A DNA stretch of 35,693 nt from an uncultured Brachyspira sp. GTDB taxonomy: Bacteria > Spirochaetota > Brachyspiria > Brachyspirales > Brachyspiraceae. The stretch covers positions 1 through 35,693 of the forward strand of contig NZ_CALXKQ010000028.1 of NCBI RefSeq assembly GCF_944388875.1, written 5' to 3'. A program made the position numbers and the translations under genes. The first letter of the stretch is position 1. Each line of letters begins with the position of its first letter. This document shows, in pieces, positions 1 to 7,985 of the stretch. The notes beneath the pieces are model-generated. The model made no database searches and had not been told where the DNA came from. It was given only the letters and a program-made list of their open reading frames with translations.

Positions 1-189
1 TATGAAAGAGAGGAAGGATTCAAACAAGGTATGGAAAGAGGTATAGAAAAAGGAAGGCAGGAAGGTATAGAAAAAGGTAAAAAAGATGAGCAAATTGCAA
101 TAGCTATAGAAATGAAGAAAGAGAATATGAGTTTAGAACTTATAAGCAGATTTACGGGATTAAGTGTAGAAGAAATAGAAAAGTTATAA
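1..189 (+). CDS. Rpn/PD-(D/E)XK nuclease-transposase family protein, 3' tail (partial)
   Basis: Only the last 62 codons are in the window; the frame is open to base 1 and ends in TAA at 187-189. The tail has repeats of about eight residues (GMERGIEKGRQEGIEKG) followed by a short helical end, ENMSLELISRFTGLSVEEIEKL-like. Such charged repeat tails with a terminal 'LI..LTGLS.EEI..L' helix are typical of Rpn-type recombination-promoting nuclease/PD-(D/E)XK 'transposase' proteins. The nuclease domain lies outside the window, so the family call rests on the tail alone. The same tail occurs inverted at the right edge (35350-35693), and an eroded copy sits at 23627-23695. Confidence 0.6.
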   Translation, partial: YEREEGFKQGMERGIEKGRQEGIEKGKKDEQIAIAIEMKKENMSLELISRFTGLSVEEIEKL

Positions 190-214
190 TAAGAAATTTT
201 TAATTTAATTTAAT

Positions 215-1878
215 TCCTCGCCCTTCATATTTTCTGCTTTAATATGCAATTTCTACACTATTTTTCTTTTTAGTTAGAAATAGTCATGGCACTACCCACC
301 CAAGCGTTTTTTTAATTTATAGAAAACTAACCGCACGCAGAACGAAGTTAAAAATATATAATTATTTGCAATTCAAATTTATGTTATATTAAAAATTAAG
401 TTCAGCGTGCATTAATGAAAATTCTCAATTTAATAAAAAATAGGGCGGGTATAATTTTGTAATTAGATAGTAAAATTAATTAAAATTATATTTTTAATAA
501 AAGCAATAAATTTATAAGGGCGGGGTATGTAATAAAATTTAAAAATTTATTTTCATTTTCCCCCTCTATATTTTCTGCTTTAATCTGTAATTTTGTGTTA
601 TTTTTCCTTTTAGTTAAAAATAGTTAAAGCACTACCCACCCAAGCGTTTTTTTAATTTATAGAAAACTAACCGCACGCAGAACGAAGTTAAAAATATATA
701 ATTATTTGCAATTCAAATTTATGTTATATTAAAAATTAAGTTCAGCGTGCATTAATGAAAATTCTCAATTTAATAAAAAATAGGGCGGGTATAATTTTGT
801 AATTAGATAGTAAAATTAATTAAAATTATATTTTTAATAAAAGCAATAAATTTATAAGGGCGGGGTATGTAATAAAATTTAAAAATTTATTTTCATTTTC
901 CCCCTTTATATTTTCTGCTTTAATATCTTATTTCTATATTATTTTTCTTTTGGGTTAAAATAGTCATAGCACTACCCACCCAAGCATTTTTTTAATTTAT
1001 TATCAACTCACCGCACGCTTAATTGATTTCTGATTATGAATAAATTGAGTAGTATAATTTTGTCTATATATAAAGCGTATTTACCGTGCGTTAATGAAAA
1101 TTCCAAATTTAATAAAAGCTAGGGAGGGTGTACTTTTGTAATTAGGCAGTAAAATTAATTAGAATTCTATTTTTAATAAAAGCAGGAAATTTATAAGGGT
1201 GGGGTATGTAATAAAATTCAAAAAATTTACTTACATTTTCCCACCCTTTATATTTTCTGCTTTAATCTGTAATTTTGTGTTATTTTTCTTTTTGGTTAAA
1301 AATAGTTATAGCACTGCCCACCCAAGCATTTTTTTAATTTATTATCAACTCACCACACGCTTAATTGATTTTTTATTATGAATGAATTGATTATTAGAAT
1401 TTTATTTATGTATAAAGTGTATTTACCGTGCGTTAGATAAATTTTTAACTTACTTACATTCCCCACCCTTGAGATTTAAAATCTAATTTGTTATTTCTGT
1501 ATTATTTTTCTTTTTAGTTAAAAATAGTTATAGCATTGCCGACCCAAGCGTTTTTTAAATTTATAGTTAACTAACCGCACGTTTGATTAATTTTTTATTA
1601 TAAATGGATTGAGTAGTATAATTTTGCCTATGTATGAAACTTTATTTACCGTGCGTTAAATAAAGTTTTAATTTAATTCCCCACCCTTTAGGTTTAAAAC
1701 ATAATTTGTTATTTCTGTATTATTTTTATTTTTAGTTAAAAATAGTTAAAGCACTACCCACCCAAGCCTTTTTTAAATTTATAGTTAACTAACCGCACGC
1801 TTAATTAATTTTTAATTATGAATGAATTGATTATTAGAATTTTATTTATGTATAGAGCTAAGTTTACCGTGCGTAGAA
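215..1878. repeat. Tandem array of long noncoding repeats (about 340 bp, then about 220 bp units)
   Basis: The marker ACTACCCACCCAAGC recurs with small changes at 291, 631, 971, 1313, 1535 and 1753. Spacings are therefore 340, 340, 342, 222 and 218 bp. By eye, 291-565 is identical to 631-905, so that duplication is recent; later copies are more diverged and the last two are shorter. Each unit carries G/C-rich islands in very AT-rich DNA: a CCCACCC box, a CCGCACG box paired with a CGTGC(G) box 70-100 bp later, and in the long units GGGCGGG boxes that can pair with the C-rich boxes. In unit 1, GCACGCAGAAC faces GTTCAGCGTGC, ten of eleven positions complementary. I see no credible gene in this stretch: the longest frames only follow the repeat and have no ribosome-binding site. 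Function is unknown. Confidence 0.85.
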
Positions 1879-1884
1879 TAATTA

Positions 1885-1921
1885 TAAAAAAACCCCTTCA
1901 CTTGAGAAACAAGCAAAGGGG
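1885..1921 (-). terminator. Rho-independent terminator (minus strand)
   Basis: CCCCTT at 1893-1898 pairs with AAGGGG at 1916-1921 and CTTG pairs with CAAG inside, across a two-base internal loop and a short AGAAA loop. Read on the minus strand the hairpin is followed by a run of T (1884-1892). It would end transcription coming from the lipoprotein gene at 2142-2657, or a separate small transcript, just before the repeat array. Confidence 0.65.
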
Positions 1922-2020
1922 CAGCACAGTATTATATTATTCAATCAAACCCACTATGATAGCAGAGAAAAGGCTTGAGTAAATATATTGGCATATCTGT
2001 AAGTATTATAAGCTATAAAT

Positions 2021-2108
2021 TAGTTTTTATGTTATAATGTGTTCGGGTAACGGGTATATAGAGGAGGAGTAACGCCTACCCCTATATACTCTACAAACGT
2101 AAAAACTA
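2021..2108. other. 88-nt imperfect palindrome, possible structured RNA
   Basis: TAGTTTTTATGTT (2021-2033) pairs with AACGTAAAAACTA (2096-2108) with a single G-T wobble. Inside, GTATATAG (2054-2061) pairs with CTATATAC (2082-2089), enclosing a GC-richer loop GAGGAGGAGTAACGCCTACC. It lies between the lipoprotein stop and the minus-strand terminator, so it could be a 3' UTR structure, a small RNA or a miniature mobile element. I recognise no known RNA family in it. Confidence 0.4.
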
Positions 2109-2141
2109 TATTGAATACAAATTAAAAACAATTATAAATTT

Positions 2142-2657
2142 TTAATCCGCTATTAAAGCTAATTTAACATATATATCAACATTTTTAGAATTATAACCAT
2201 CTGCTGATACAGCAATAGTTACTTTATAATAATCAGTTTTACTATTATCATTATTAGATACAGAAGCAGCAGTTAATTTAATATCAGTTCCATCATAAGA
2301 AAAAGCATTTATATTTCCATTTAGTCCAGTATCTACTTGATTACCGCCATCATTATCACCACCCTTATTGGCTATTCTTTCTACAGCAACTACAGAATAT
2401 TTAAGTGTTAAGCTGTCTGATGGATCAACTGCTAAAGCTACAGCTACTTTCATAGCGCCAGAATCTACTGGATTTTTCACTGAAGAAATTGCCGCAAAAG
2501 TATTCTCATCTTTTCCTGTACCATTAACTGTTACACTAGTAAAATTTTTTTTAGGTGTAGTATCTCCTGCATCTGTTTTGTCTTTGTTATTACAGCTCAC
2601 GCCTAGTAATGATAAAGCCATTACCATTACGAAAATAGATAAAATCTTTTTGTTCAT
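2142..2657 (-). CDS. Putative outer-surface lipoprotein of unknown function
   Basis: This 171-residue protein starts at the ATG with an AGGAG box just upstream; the open frame continues further 5' but that part has no ribosome site. Residues 1-24 form a lipoprotein signal peptide (MNKKILSIFVMVMALSLLGVSC), with the lipid-anchored Cys at about 24 and a relaxed spirochaete-type lipobox. A flexible linker rich in K, D and T follows, then a chain of short beta-prone segments. I recognise no enzymatic motif; the body could be one Ig-like or beta-sandwich fold. A hairpin and terminator lie downstream, and nothing suggests an operon partner. The lipoprotein call is firm, the function unknown. Confidence 0.75.
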   Translation of the reverse strand: MNKKILSIFVMVMALSLLGVSCNNKDKTDAGDTTPKKNFTSVTVNGTGKDENTFAAISSVKNPVDSGAMKVAVALAVDPSDSLTLKYSVVAVERIANKGGDNDGGNQVDTGLNGNINAFSYDGTDIKLTAASVSNNDNSKTDYYKVTIAVSADGYNSKNVDIYVKLALIAD

Positions 2658-3171
2658 AAGTTGAACTCCTTTTAATAAATTTTTTTTATTATAAACATTA
2701 TTTCTAATGCTTATTTCTGAGTGAATGGAATAAGAACATTCCAGTATTATGTTAAGTTTATTTATTGAAAAATTATTTAATGTTTTAGAATATACTTTGC
2801 CTAATGTATTAATTAATTTATGCAACACAAAAAGAGATTGCAGAGTTATTGTAGTTAGTATTACGTTAGGCTTGTTTTTGTGATTAGAATATTTTTTATT
2901 GTTTAAAGAATGATTATGAGTGCTGAGTTTCAGCTATATGAATAGTGTTTGTTAATAAGTTTTTCATGCCTCTATGATAGGCTCTTTTATATTTTATGTC
3001 AATATTTTTTTTACATTTTTTTATTATTTTTTAATTTTTTTACTTAAATACTCAAAACATATATATAAGATAGATTTATATTTTTCTATTACAATTAAAT
3101 TATACATATTGAAAAAATATTTTAACAATTATTTACAGTAATTTTAAATTATGTATGTAATAAAAATTATA
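2658..3171. other. Gene-free AT-rich spacer
   Basis: This stretch of about 500 bases holds the leader of the lipoprotein gene and the 3' flank of ackA. A small perfect inverted repeat TGGAAT-N6-ATTCCA lies near 2725-2742. I find no credible coding region; the frame continuing upstream of the lipoprotein start lacks a ribosome site and reads as random AT-rich sequence. Confidence 0.5.
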
Positions 3172-3208
3172 AATAAAAATAGGGCATCTTCAGTAAAGAC
3201 ACCCTATT
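3172..3208 (-). terminator. Rho-independent terminator of ackA
   Basis: AATAGGGCATCTT (3178-3190) and AAGACACCCTATT (3196-3208) form a 13-bp stem with wobble pairs and a five-base loop. On the minus strand it is followed by T-rich sequence. It begins about 18 bases past the acetate kinase stop. Confidence 0.85.
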
Positions 3209-3225
3209 ATATTAATTATATAAAA

Positions 3226-4416
3226 TTATTTTAAAGCAATATTATAAGTATCCATTGCTATAGCTTTTTCTTCATCAGTAGCTATAACATAAAGCTTAAT
3301 AGCAGCACCGTCTTTTTCAAAACTAGCACATCCTCTAGCCTTAGAGTTTTTATCAGCATCGCATTTAATTCCAAGCTCATCTAAACCTTCAAGTATTCTT
3401 CCTCTGATAGAAGCACTGTTTTCACCAATACCCCCTGTAAATACGATACCATCAAGATGTCCAAGAGCAGCCATATAAGAACCTATATATTTTTTTACTC
3501 TGTAGCAGAACATCTGTATAGCTAATTCAGCTTTAGGGTTAGTTTTAGAAGCTTCATCTAAATTTCTCATATCATTGCTAAGACAAGAAACACCTAAAAG
3601 ACCGCTTTTTTTGTTTAAAATATTATCCATTTCTTTTGGAGATAAATTTTCCTTAGCCATCATAAAAGTAGCAACTGCAGGATCCATATCTCCAGACCTA
3701 GTACCCATTACTAAACCTTCTAACGGAGTTAAACCCATACTTGTATCTACTGATTTGCCTTCTTTTATAGCTGTTACGCTTGCTCCATTACCCAAGTGGC
3801 AAACTATAACATTAGCATTTGGTTTATTAACAGCTTTACAGAACTCACCGTAAACATATTTATGTGAAGTACCATGGAATCCGTAACGGCGTACTTTATA
3901 TTTATCATACCATTCATGCGGAACCGCATACATATAAGCATGTTCAGGTATTGTTTGATGGAAGCTGGTATCAAAAACGGCAACCATTTTCACATCTTTT
4001 AATATTTCCTGACAAGCTCTTATACCTTGTAATCCTGCTGGATTATGAAGAGGTGCTATATCGCAGCAGTCTTCAATAGCTTTTATAGCTGCATCTGTAA
4101 TTAATGTGCTGTTGCTGAAAGATTCTCCTCCATGTACAACTCTGTGTCCTACGCCTGAGATTTCTTTCATATCAGATATAACTCCAACTTCTTTATCTGT
4201 TAAAAGTGAAAAGATTAAAGACATGCCTGCTTTATGATCTGGTACTTTTTGTTCTAATTTTTTTTCTTTTCCTTTTTCTACTGCTGTATGCTTTAAAGCA
4301 CTAGTTTCTTCTCCTATTTTTTCCAATAGACCTTTTGCTAAAACTTTAGCTTCAGGCATAGAAAATAATTGATATTTAATACTTGAACTGCCTGAATTTA
4401 TTACTAAAACGTTCAT
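3226..4416 (-). CDS. ackA: Acetate kinase
   Basis: Cytoplasmic enzyme of 396 residues (usual family length about 400) that interconverts acetyl phosphate plus ADP with acetate plus ATP, the ATP-yielding last step of acetate fermentation. The protein opens with the ASKHA-fold phosphate loop MNVLVINSGSSSIKY. It has the substrate-site run VHGGESF, the block FDTSFHQTIPEHAYMY, RRYGFHGTSHKYV, the second phosphate loop HLGNGASV, the GTRSGDMDP motif and GIVFTGGIGENS near the C terminus. The start has a GGAG box. It is a single-gene unit here with its own promoter and terminator; the usual partner phosphotransacetylase gene (pta) is not in the window. Confidence 0.97.
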   Translation of the reverse strand: MNVLVINSGSSSIKYQLFSMPEAKVLAKGLLEKIGEETSALKHTAVEKGKEKKLEQKVPDHKAGMSLIFSLLTDKEVGVISDMKEISGVGHRVVHGGESFSNSTLITDAAIKAIEDCCDIAPLHNPAGLQGIRACQEILKDVKMVAVFDTSFHQTIPEHAYMYAVPHEWYDKYKVRRYGFHGTSHKYVYGEFCKAVNKPNANVIVCHLGNGASVTAIKEGKSVDTSMGLTPLEGLVMGTRSGDMDPAVATFMMAKENLSPKEMDNILNKKSGLLGVSCLSNDMRNLDEASKTNPKAELAIQMFCYRVKKYIGSYMAALGHLDGIVFTGGIGENSASIRGRILEGLDELGIKCDADKNSKARGCASFEKDGAAIKLYVIATDEEKAIAMDTYNIALK

Positions 4417-4451
4417 AAAATAACTCCATAATTTATAATTAAACTTAGTTG

Positions 4452-4479
4452 ATTATATCATAATGAACAGATTTAGCAA
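4452..4479 (-). promoter_or_regulatory. Sigma-70-type promoter of ackA
   Basis: On the minus strand TTGCTA (4474-4479), a 16-bp spacer and TATAAT (4452-4457) lie about 35 bases before the ackA start codon. It is divergent from the promoter at 4502-4530. Confidence 0.6.
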
Positions 4480-4501
4480 TTAATTTTTTATATAGAATAT
4501 T

Positions 4502-4530
4502 TTGACTTTTACCCTTTTATTTTTTACAAT
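4502..4530 (+). promoter_or_regulatory. Sigma-70-type promoter of the CAP-domain gene
   Basis: TTGACT (4502-4507), a 17-bp spacer and TACAAT (4525-4530) lie about 50 bases before the start at 4582. It probably also drives the ExbD gene that follows closely. Confidence 0.6.
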
Positions 4531-4581
4531 ATATTATAAAATAGGCTTTTAATATAGTAATAATAAAATTTGGAGAAATAA

Positions 4582-5355
4582 ATGAAAAGATTCAGTTTTG
4601 CAATTATACTAATATTTTTATCAACATTAATATTAAGTGCCAACACCATTGAGGATGAAGTATTCAGATTAATTAATTTAGAAAGAAGCAAAGCATCGCT
4701 TCCTCCTCTTCCAAACAATCAAAGACTTCATTCTTTAGCATTATATCATGCTGATAACATGGCTAAGAAGAAATTTTTCAGCAATATAGACTTGGACGGT
4801 TTAGATTCTAAGGCAAGACAGGTAAAATTATACCCTGAAATGGTAGGAAACATAAGCGAAAGTTTGGGAAAATTGGATGTAATACCTTTTACCGATAAAA
4901 AGGCTGCTGAAACTATAGTTAAAAATTTAATGGCTACTCCAGACAGCAAAAAAAATATATTAAATAATAATTTTAATGCTATAGGCGTAGGAGCAGTAAA
5001 AAGAGGCGTAGGAGTATATGTTACAGTAACATTCGCTGATATAGTAGCTGAGTCAGTTGATTTTAAGCCTACTGCTAAATATGGAGATGATATCACTGTA
5101 AAATACAGAATACTAAATAAAGCAGCATTCACTGATTTTAAAATAGCTGTTGAAATGGCTGATAAAGAAGCACGCATTACAGGAGATGACGGAAAAACTT
5201 ATATAGGAAATATTATATACGATGTAACTGATATGGGAAACAGCATACTAGGAAGAAAATTCAAAGCAGAATACGGAAAAGGAGATTACAAAATTTCTAT
5301 ATTATATAAAGGTCAGCATTTCCTAAGCAATGTAAGAACAATAAATGTACAATAA
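4582..5355 (+). CDS. Secreted CAP-domain (SCP/YkwD-like) protein
   Basis: A 257-residue exported protein. Residues 1-20 are a signal peptide (hydrophobic IILIFLSTLILSA, cleaved near SA-N). Residues about 23-150 match the CAP fold: VFRLINLERSKASLPPL opens as in YkwD-like proteins, then LHSLALYHADNMAKKKFFS and a VGNISESL segment. The usual FxH histidine is Asn here (FFSN), so canonical CAP metal binding may be lost. The C-terminal 90 residues form a beta-rich domain with alternating charged strands, perhaps a surface-interaction module. GGAGA precedes the ATG. The gene runs into the ExbD gene 26 bases later, suggesting co-transcription. Domain call good; molecular role unknown. Confidence 0.75.
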   Translation: MKRFSFAIILIFLSTLILSANTIEDEVFRLINLERSKASLPPLPNNQRLHSLALYHADNMAKKKFFSNIDLDGLDSKARQVKLYPEMVGNISESLGKLDVIPFTDKKAAETIVKNLMATPDSKKNILNNNFNAIGVGAVKRGVGVYVTVTFADIVAESVDFKPTAKYGDDITVKYRILNKAAFTDFKIAVEMADKEARITGDDGKTYIGNIIYDVTDMGNSILGRKFKAEYGKGDYKISILYKGQHFLSNVRTINVQ

Positions 5356-5381
5356 TAGTATATTGGCAATAGCGGAATAAA

Positions 5382-5792
5382 ATGAAATTCAGAAGAAGAT
5401 TTGAAATCAAAAGCGGAATAGATTTAACCCCCATGATAGATATAGTATTTAATTTGCTTATTTTCTTCATGGTGGGTTCCACTATTGTTGAAACTCCTCA
5501 AATAGAAATAAGCCTTCCTAAATCAAGCTCTGCTGTTGGAGCTGAAAAAAATGAGAATATAGTTATAAGCATATCCAAAGACGGACAAAAATATATAAAT
5601 GGGTATTTAGTTGAAGATTTGGATGCTAATCTCGCCGATTTGGCAAAAACAGAAGGCGAATTAGAAAAGCCTGTGGAAATAAGATCTGATGAAGATGTCA
5701 GAACTCAAATATTAATATCTGTTATAGACAGTGTTAAAAATGCAGGATTTACAAGATTAAGCATAGCTACAGACTCTAAAGAAAATGAATAA
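5382..5792 (+). CDS. ExbD/TolR-family biopolymer transport protein
   Basis: At 136 residues this is the normal length for ExbD/TolR. A short basic cytoplasmic N terminus (MKFRRRFEIK) precedes the single membrane helix GIDLTPMIDIVFNLLIFFMV, whose Asp is the proton-path residue of the family. The periplasmic domain has the usual ISLPKSS start and a C-terminal fold with VEIRSDEDVRTQ. ExbD works with ExbB as a proton-driven motor energising outer-membrane transport or envelope work. No ExbB/TolQ gene is next to it in this window, which is unusual. The neighbour upstream is a secreted CAP protein. Confidence 0.85.
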   Translation: MKFRRRFEIKSGIDLTPMIDIVFNLLIFFMVGSTIVETPQIEISLPKSSSAVGAEKNENIVISISKDGQKYINGYLVEDLDANLADLAKTEGELEKPVEIRSDEDVRTQILISVIDSVKNAGFTRLSIATDSKENE

Positions 5793-5810
5793 AACTATAT
5801 AATTTTTTAT

Positions 5811-6738
5811 ATGATATTAATTATAAGCATCATCATATCTATAATAATAGCAGTATTATTTATTATAATACCTAATCATTTTGTAAATAAAATATTTATA
5901 AAAACGAATAAAAAACTTTTTGAAAGAAAAGAGAGCGGCAAAAAAGAAACAGAAGAAGAAAAACAAATAAAAGAAAATAGAAGAAAATGGTTTGAAAGCA
6001 GCCAAAAAGATTTATACACAGTTTCAAGCGATAATCTAAAACTTCATGCTCATATTATCAATAATGATAAAAGCAATATATATAATAATAGCTCATCCTT
6101 ATGAGGGCAGAGGCTCTTATATGAAATATTTTGCCAAAAAATTTTATGATATGGGATTTAATATACTTATGATAGATTTGAGAACACATGGAGATAGCGA
6201 AGGCAAAATATACTCTTTAGGATATTTAGAAAGACTTGATATACTTGCTTGGATTGAATATATAAAAAATAACTATAATAATCCCAAAATAATTTTATAT
6301 GGTATTTCAATGGGAGCAAATGCAGTTATGATGTGCAGCTGTGAAAATATAGATGACAAAGTTAAAGCTATAATAGAAGATGCAGGATTTACAACTGCCA
6401 AAGAACAGCTTAAAGAAAGGCTTGATATATCATATAAACTTCCGTTCCTGCCAGTAATACCTCTTACCTCATTTATGACAAAGATAAGACTTGGTTTTTC
6501 ATTTGATGATATTAATATTATAAATGCAGTATCTAAATCTAAAGTACCTATTCTTTTTATACATGGTTCTAAAGATTCATTAGTAAATCCAAATATGGCT
6601 GATAAATTATACGATGCATGCTCATCAGAAAAAGAAAAACTAATAATAGAAAATGGAGAACATATAAAAGCTGTATTATCGGATGAAAAATTATATTGGG
6701 ATACTATTAATAACTTTATAAAAAAATATACAAATTAA
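5811..6738 (+). pseudogene. Membrane-anchored alpha/beta hydrolase, frameshifted
   Basis: Two overlapping frames make one hydrolase. The first (from 5811) gives an N-terminal membrane helix (ILIISIIISIIIAVLFIII), a charged linker and SSDNLKLHAHIINNDKSN. The second (to 6738) continues with IIIAHPYEGRGSYM, the Ser nucleophile elbow GISMGAN, the acid region HGSKDSLVNP and the His in NGEHI. The switch falls in the AT-rich tract near 6075-6090 (AATATATATAATAATAG), where one extra or two missing bases break the frame. The second frame has no ribosome site of its own. A slippage mutation, phase-variable tract or sequencing error are all possible. The catalytic half is intact, so an unbroken allele would be a serine hydrolase facing the periplasm or the membrane. 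It ends overlapping the convergent ketoreductase gene by four bases. Confidence 0.7.
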
Positions 6739-7469
6739 AACATACCGCCGTCTACACTTATAACCTGCTTAGTAATATAATTAGCTTCATCAGACAGCAA
6801 AAAGTTTACCAAATTAGCAACATCATCAGGCTTTCCTATTCTTTTTAAAGCTATCATATTTTTTGCATGCTCTATTATTTCATCATTTATCATTTCACTT
6901 TCTATAATACCAGGTGCTATGCAGTTTACAGTTATATTTCTCTTGCCCAATTCTATAGCCAAAGATTTTACAGCCCCTATAAGTCCAGCCTTAGAAGCAG
7001 AATAATTAACCTGCCCCCTATTTCCTATAATACCTGAAACAGAACTTATTGCTATAATGCGTCCGCCTTTCTTATTTCTTATCATCGGCATGACCAAAGG
7101 GTTAACTATATTATAAAAACTTTTAAGATTAATATCTATAACTTTGTCCCATTCTTCTCCACTCATAGCAGGAAAAGAATTATCCATAGTTATTCCTGAT
7201 GAAAGTACAATACCATAATAAGCAGAATTCTCTTCAATATCTTTTAATAAAATATTCTTAGCCTCATCTCTATTTGAAACATCTAATTTAAGAAATCTTA
7301 TATTAACATCATAACCCTTAGAATAATTTTTTATATCATCAATAAAAGAATCATTTTTATTATAGCACATCACCGCATCATAACCATTAGTTATAACTTT
7401 TTTTGATATTGCAAGCCCTATACTTCCAGAAGCACCTGTTATTAAAATAGATTTGTTTTTATTTTCCAT
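6735..7469 (-). CDS. 3-oxoacyl-ACP reductase, FabG/ApeQ-like (SDR)
   Basis: A 244-residue short-chain dehydrogenase predicted to reduce 3-oxoacyl-ACP to 3-hydroxyacyl-ACP with NAD(P)H. The Rossmann motif TGASGSIG is at 11-18, the LSSG strand at about 89-92, Ser of ISSVSG at about 143, and the Tyr156/Lys160 pair in NYSASK. The tail NYITKQVISVDGGMF is standard FabG. It is the last gene of the minus-strand polyene-like operon, seven bases after the dehydratase, and would do the reducing step of each elongation round. Its stop overlaps the stop of the convergent hydrolase; no terminator is visible between them. Housekeeping FabG is the alternative, but the context argues for the dedicated pathway. 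Confidence 0.88.
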   Translation of the reverse strand: MENKNKSILITGASGSIGLAISKKVITNGYDAVMCYNKNDSFIDDIKNYSKGYDVNIRFLKLDVSNRDEAKNILLKDIEENSAYYGIVLSSGITMDNSFPAMSGEEWDKVIDINLKSFYNIVNPLVMPMIRNKKGGRIIAISSVSGIIGNRGQVNYSASKAGLIGAVKSLAIELGKRNITVNCIAPGIIESEMINDEIIEHAKNMIALKRIGKPDDVANLVNFLLSDEANYITKQVISVDGGMF

Positions 7470-7476
7470 TTTTTGT

Positions 7477-7965
7477 TTACCCGTTTATAAAATTATCTGC
7501 TGAACTCTCCATTACCATAATAGAACAGTCCATAACTTTTACAGCATCATTGCTTTCAATTATTTTTTTATACTCTTCTAAATTAGAAATATTATCATTA
7601 TAAATAATTACTTCTCCGTCATAATAAGCTATATTACCGTCTTTTAAAGTTTCTTTTACAAATACATATACCATATTATTAGATTTAACTTTATCAATAT
7701 AGCAATTAACTTTTTTGATATTTAAAATAAAACCAATCCTTTTATCATCAGTGCTGTCAGACAAAGCCCCATTATAAGCAGCAGAAGTTTGTGCAGCATA
7801 TTCAGTAAATATATACGAATCCACACCGTCATCATAAAATACATTATCTTTATTTATATTAGAAAAACTAAGTATTTCATTATCATCAAAATTAATATCA
7901 ATAATGCCTTCTATTAAAAGCATTTTTCCTTTATGAGGTATATTTAATTTATATTTATCTTTCAT
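7477..7965 (-). CDS. Hotdog-fold 3-hydroxyacyl-ACP dehydratase, ApeP-like
   Basis: A 162-residue protein starting at the ATG of MKDKYKLNIPHKGKMLLIEG. A longer reading from a TTG at 8007 would overlap the upstream ketosynthase gene. The motif NIPHKGKMLLIEGIIDI resembles the 'PH...MLL.D.I' opening of ApeP/FabA-like dehydratases, and FTEYAAQTSAAYNG matches the central helix of that hotdog family. In the type II polyene systems this protein dehydrates 3-hydroxyacyl-ACP to the trans-2-enoyl form, usually with the small ApeI-like partner (here at 13593). It lies between the ketosynthase (20-base gap) and the ketoreductase. The ribosome site is weak, suggesting coupled translation. Confidence 0.75.
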   Translation of the reverse strand: MKDKYKLNIPHKGKMLLIEGIIDINFDDNEILSFSNINKDNVFYDDGVDSYIFTEYAAQTSAAYNGALSDSTDDKRIGFILNIKKVNCYIDKVKSNNMVYVFVKETLKDGNIAYYDGEVIIYNDNISNLEEYKKIIESNDAVKVMDCSIMVMESSADNFING

Positions 7966-7985
7966 AATAATAATCAAACAATAAA

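Noticed and set aside
1199-1381. 60-residue open frame in the repeat array
   Set aside because: It is only the translation of one repeat unit, has no ribosome site, and the equivalent frame is not kept in other units.
215-2000. Tandem repeats as a CRISPR array
   Set aside because: Units are hundreds of bases long with no short regular repeat-spacer pattern and no cas genes nearby.
2658-2828. 57-residue N-terminal extension of the lipoprotein
   Set aside because: It would put the signal peptide inside the protein; the AGGAG-preceded ATG at 2657 fits better.
3575-4079. Plus-strand open frames opposite ackA
   Set aside because: They are antisense shadows of a highly conserved gene, with no ribosome sites.
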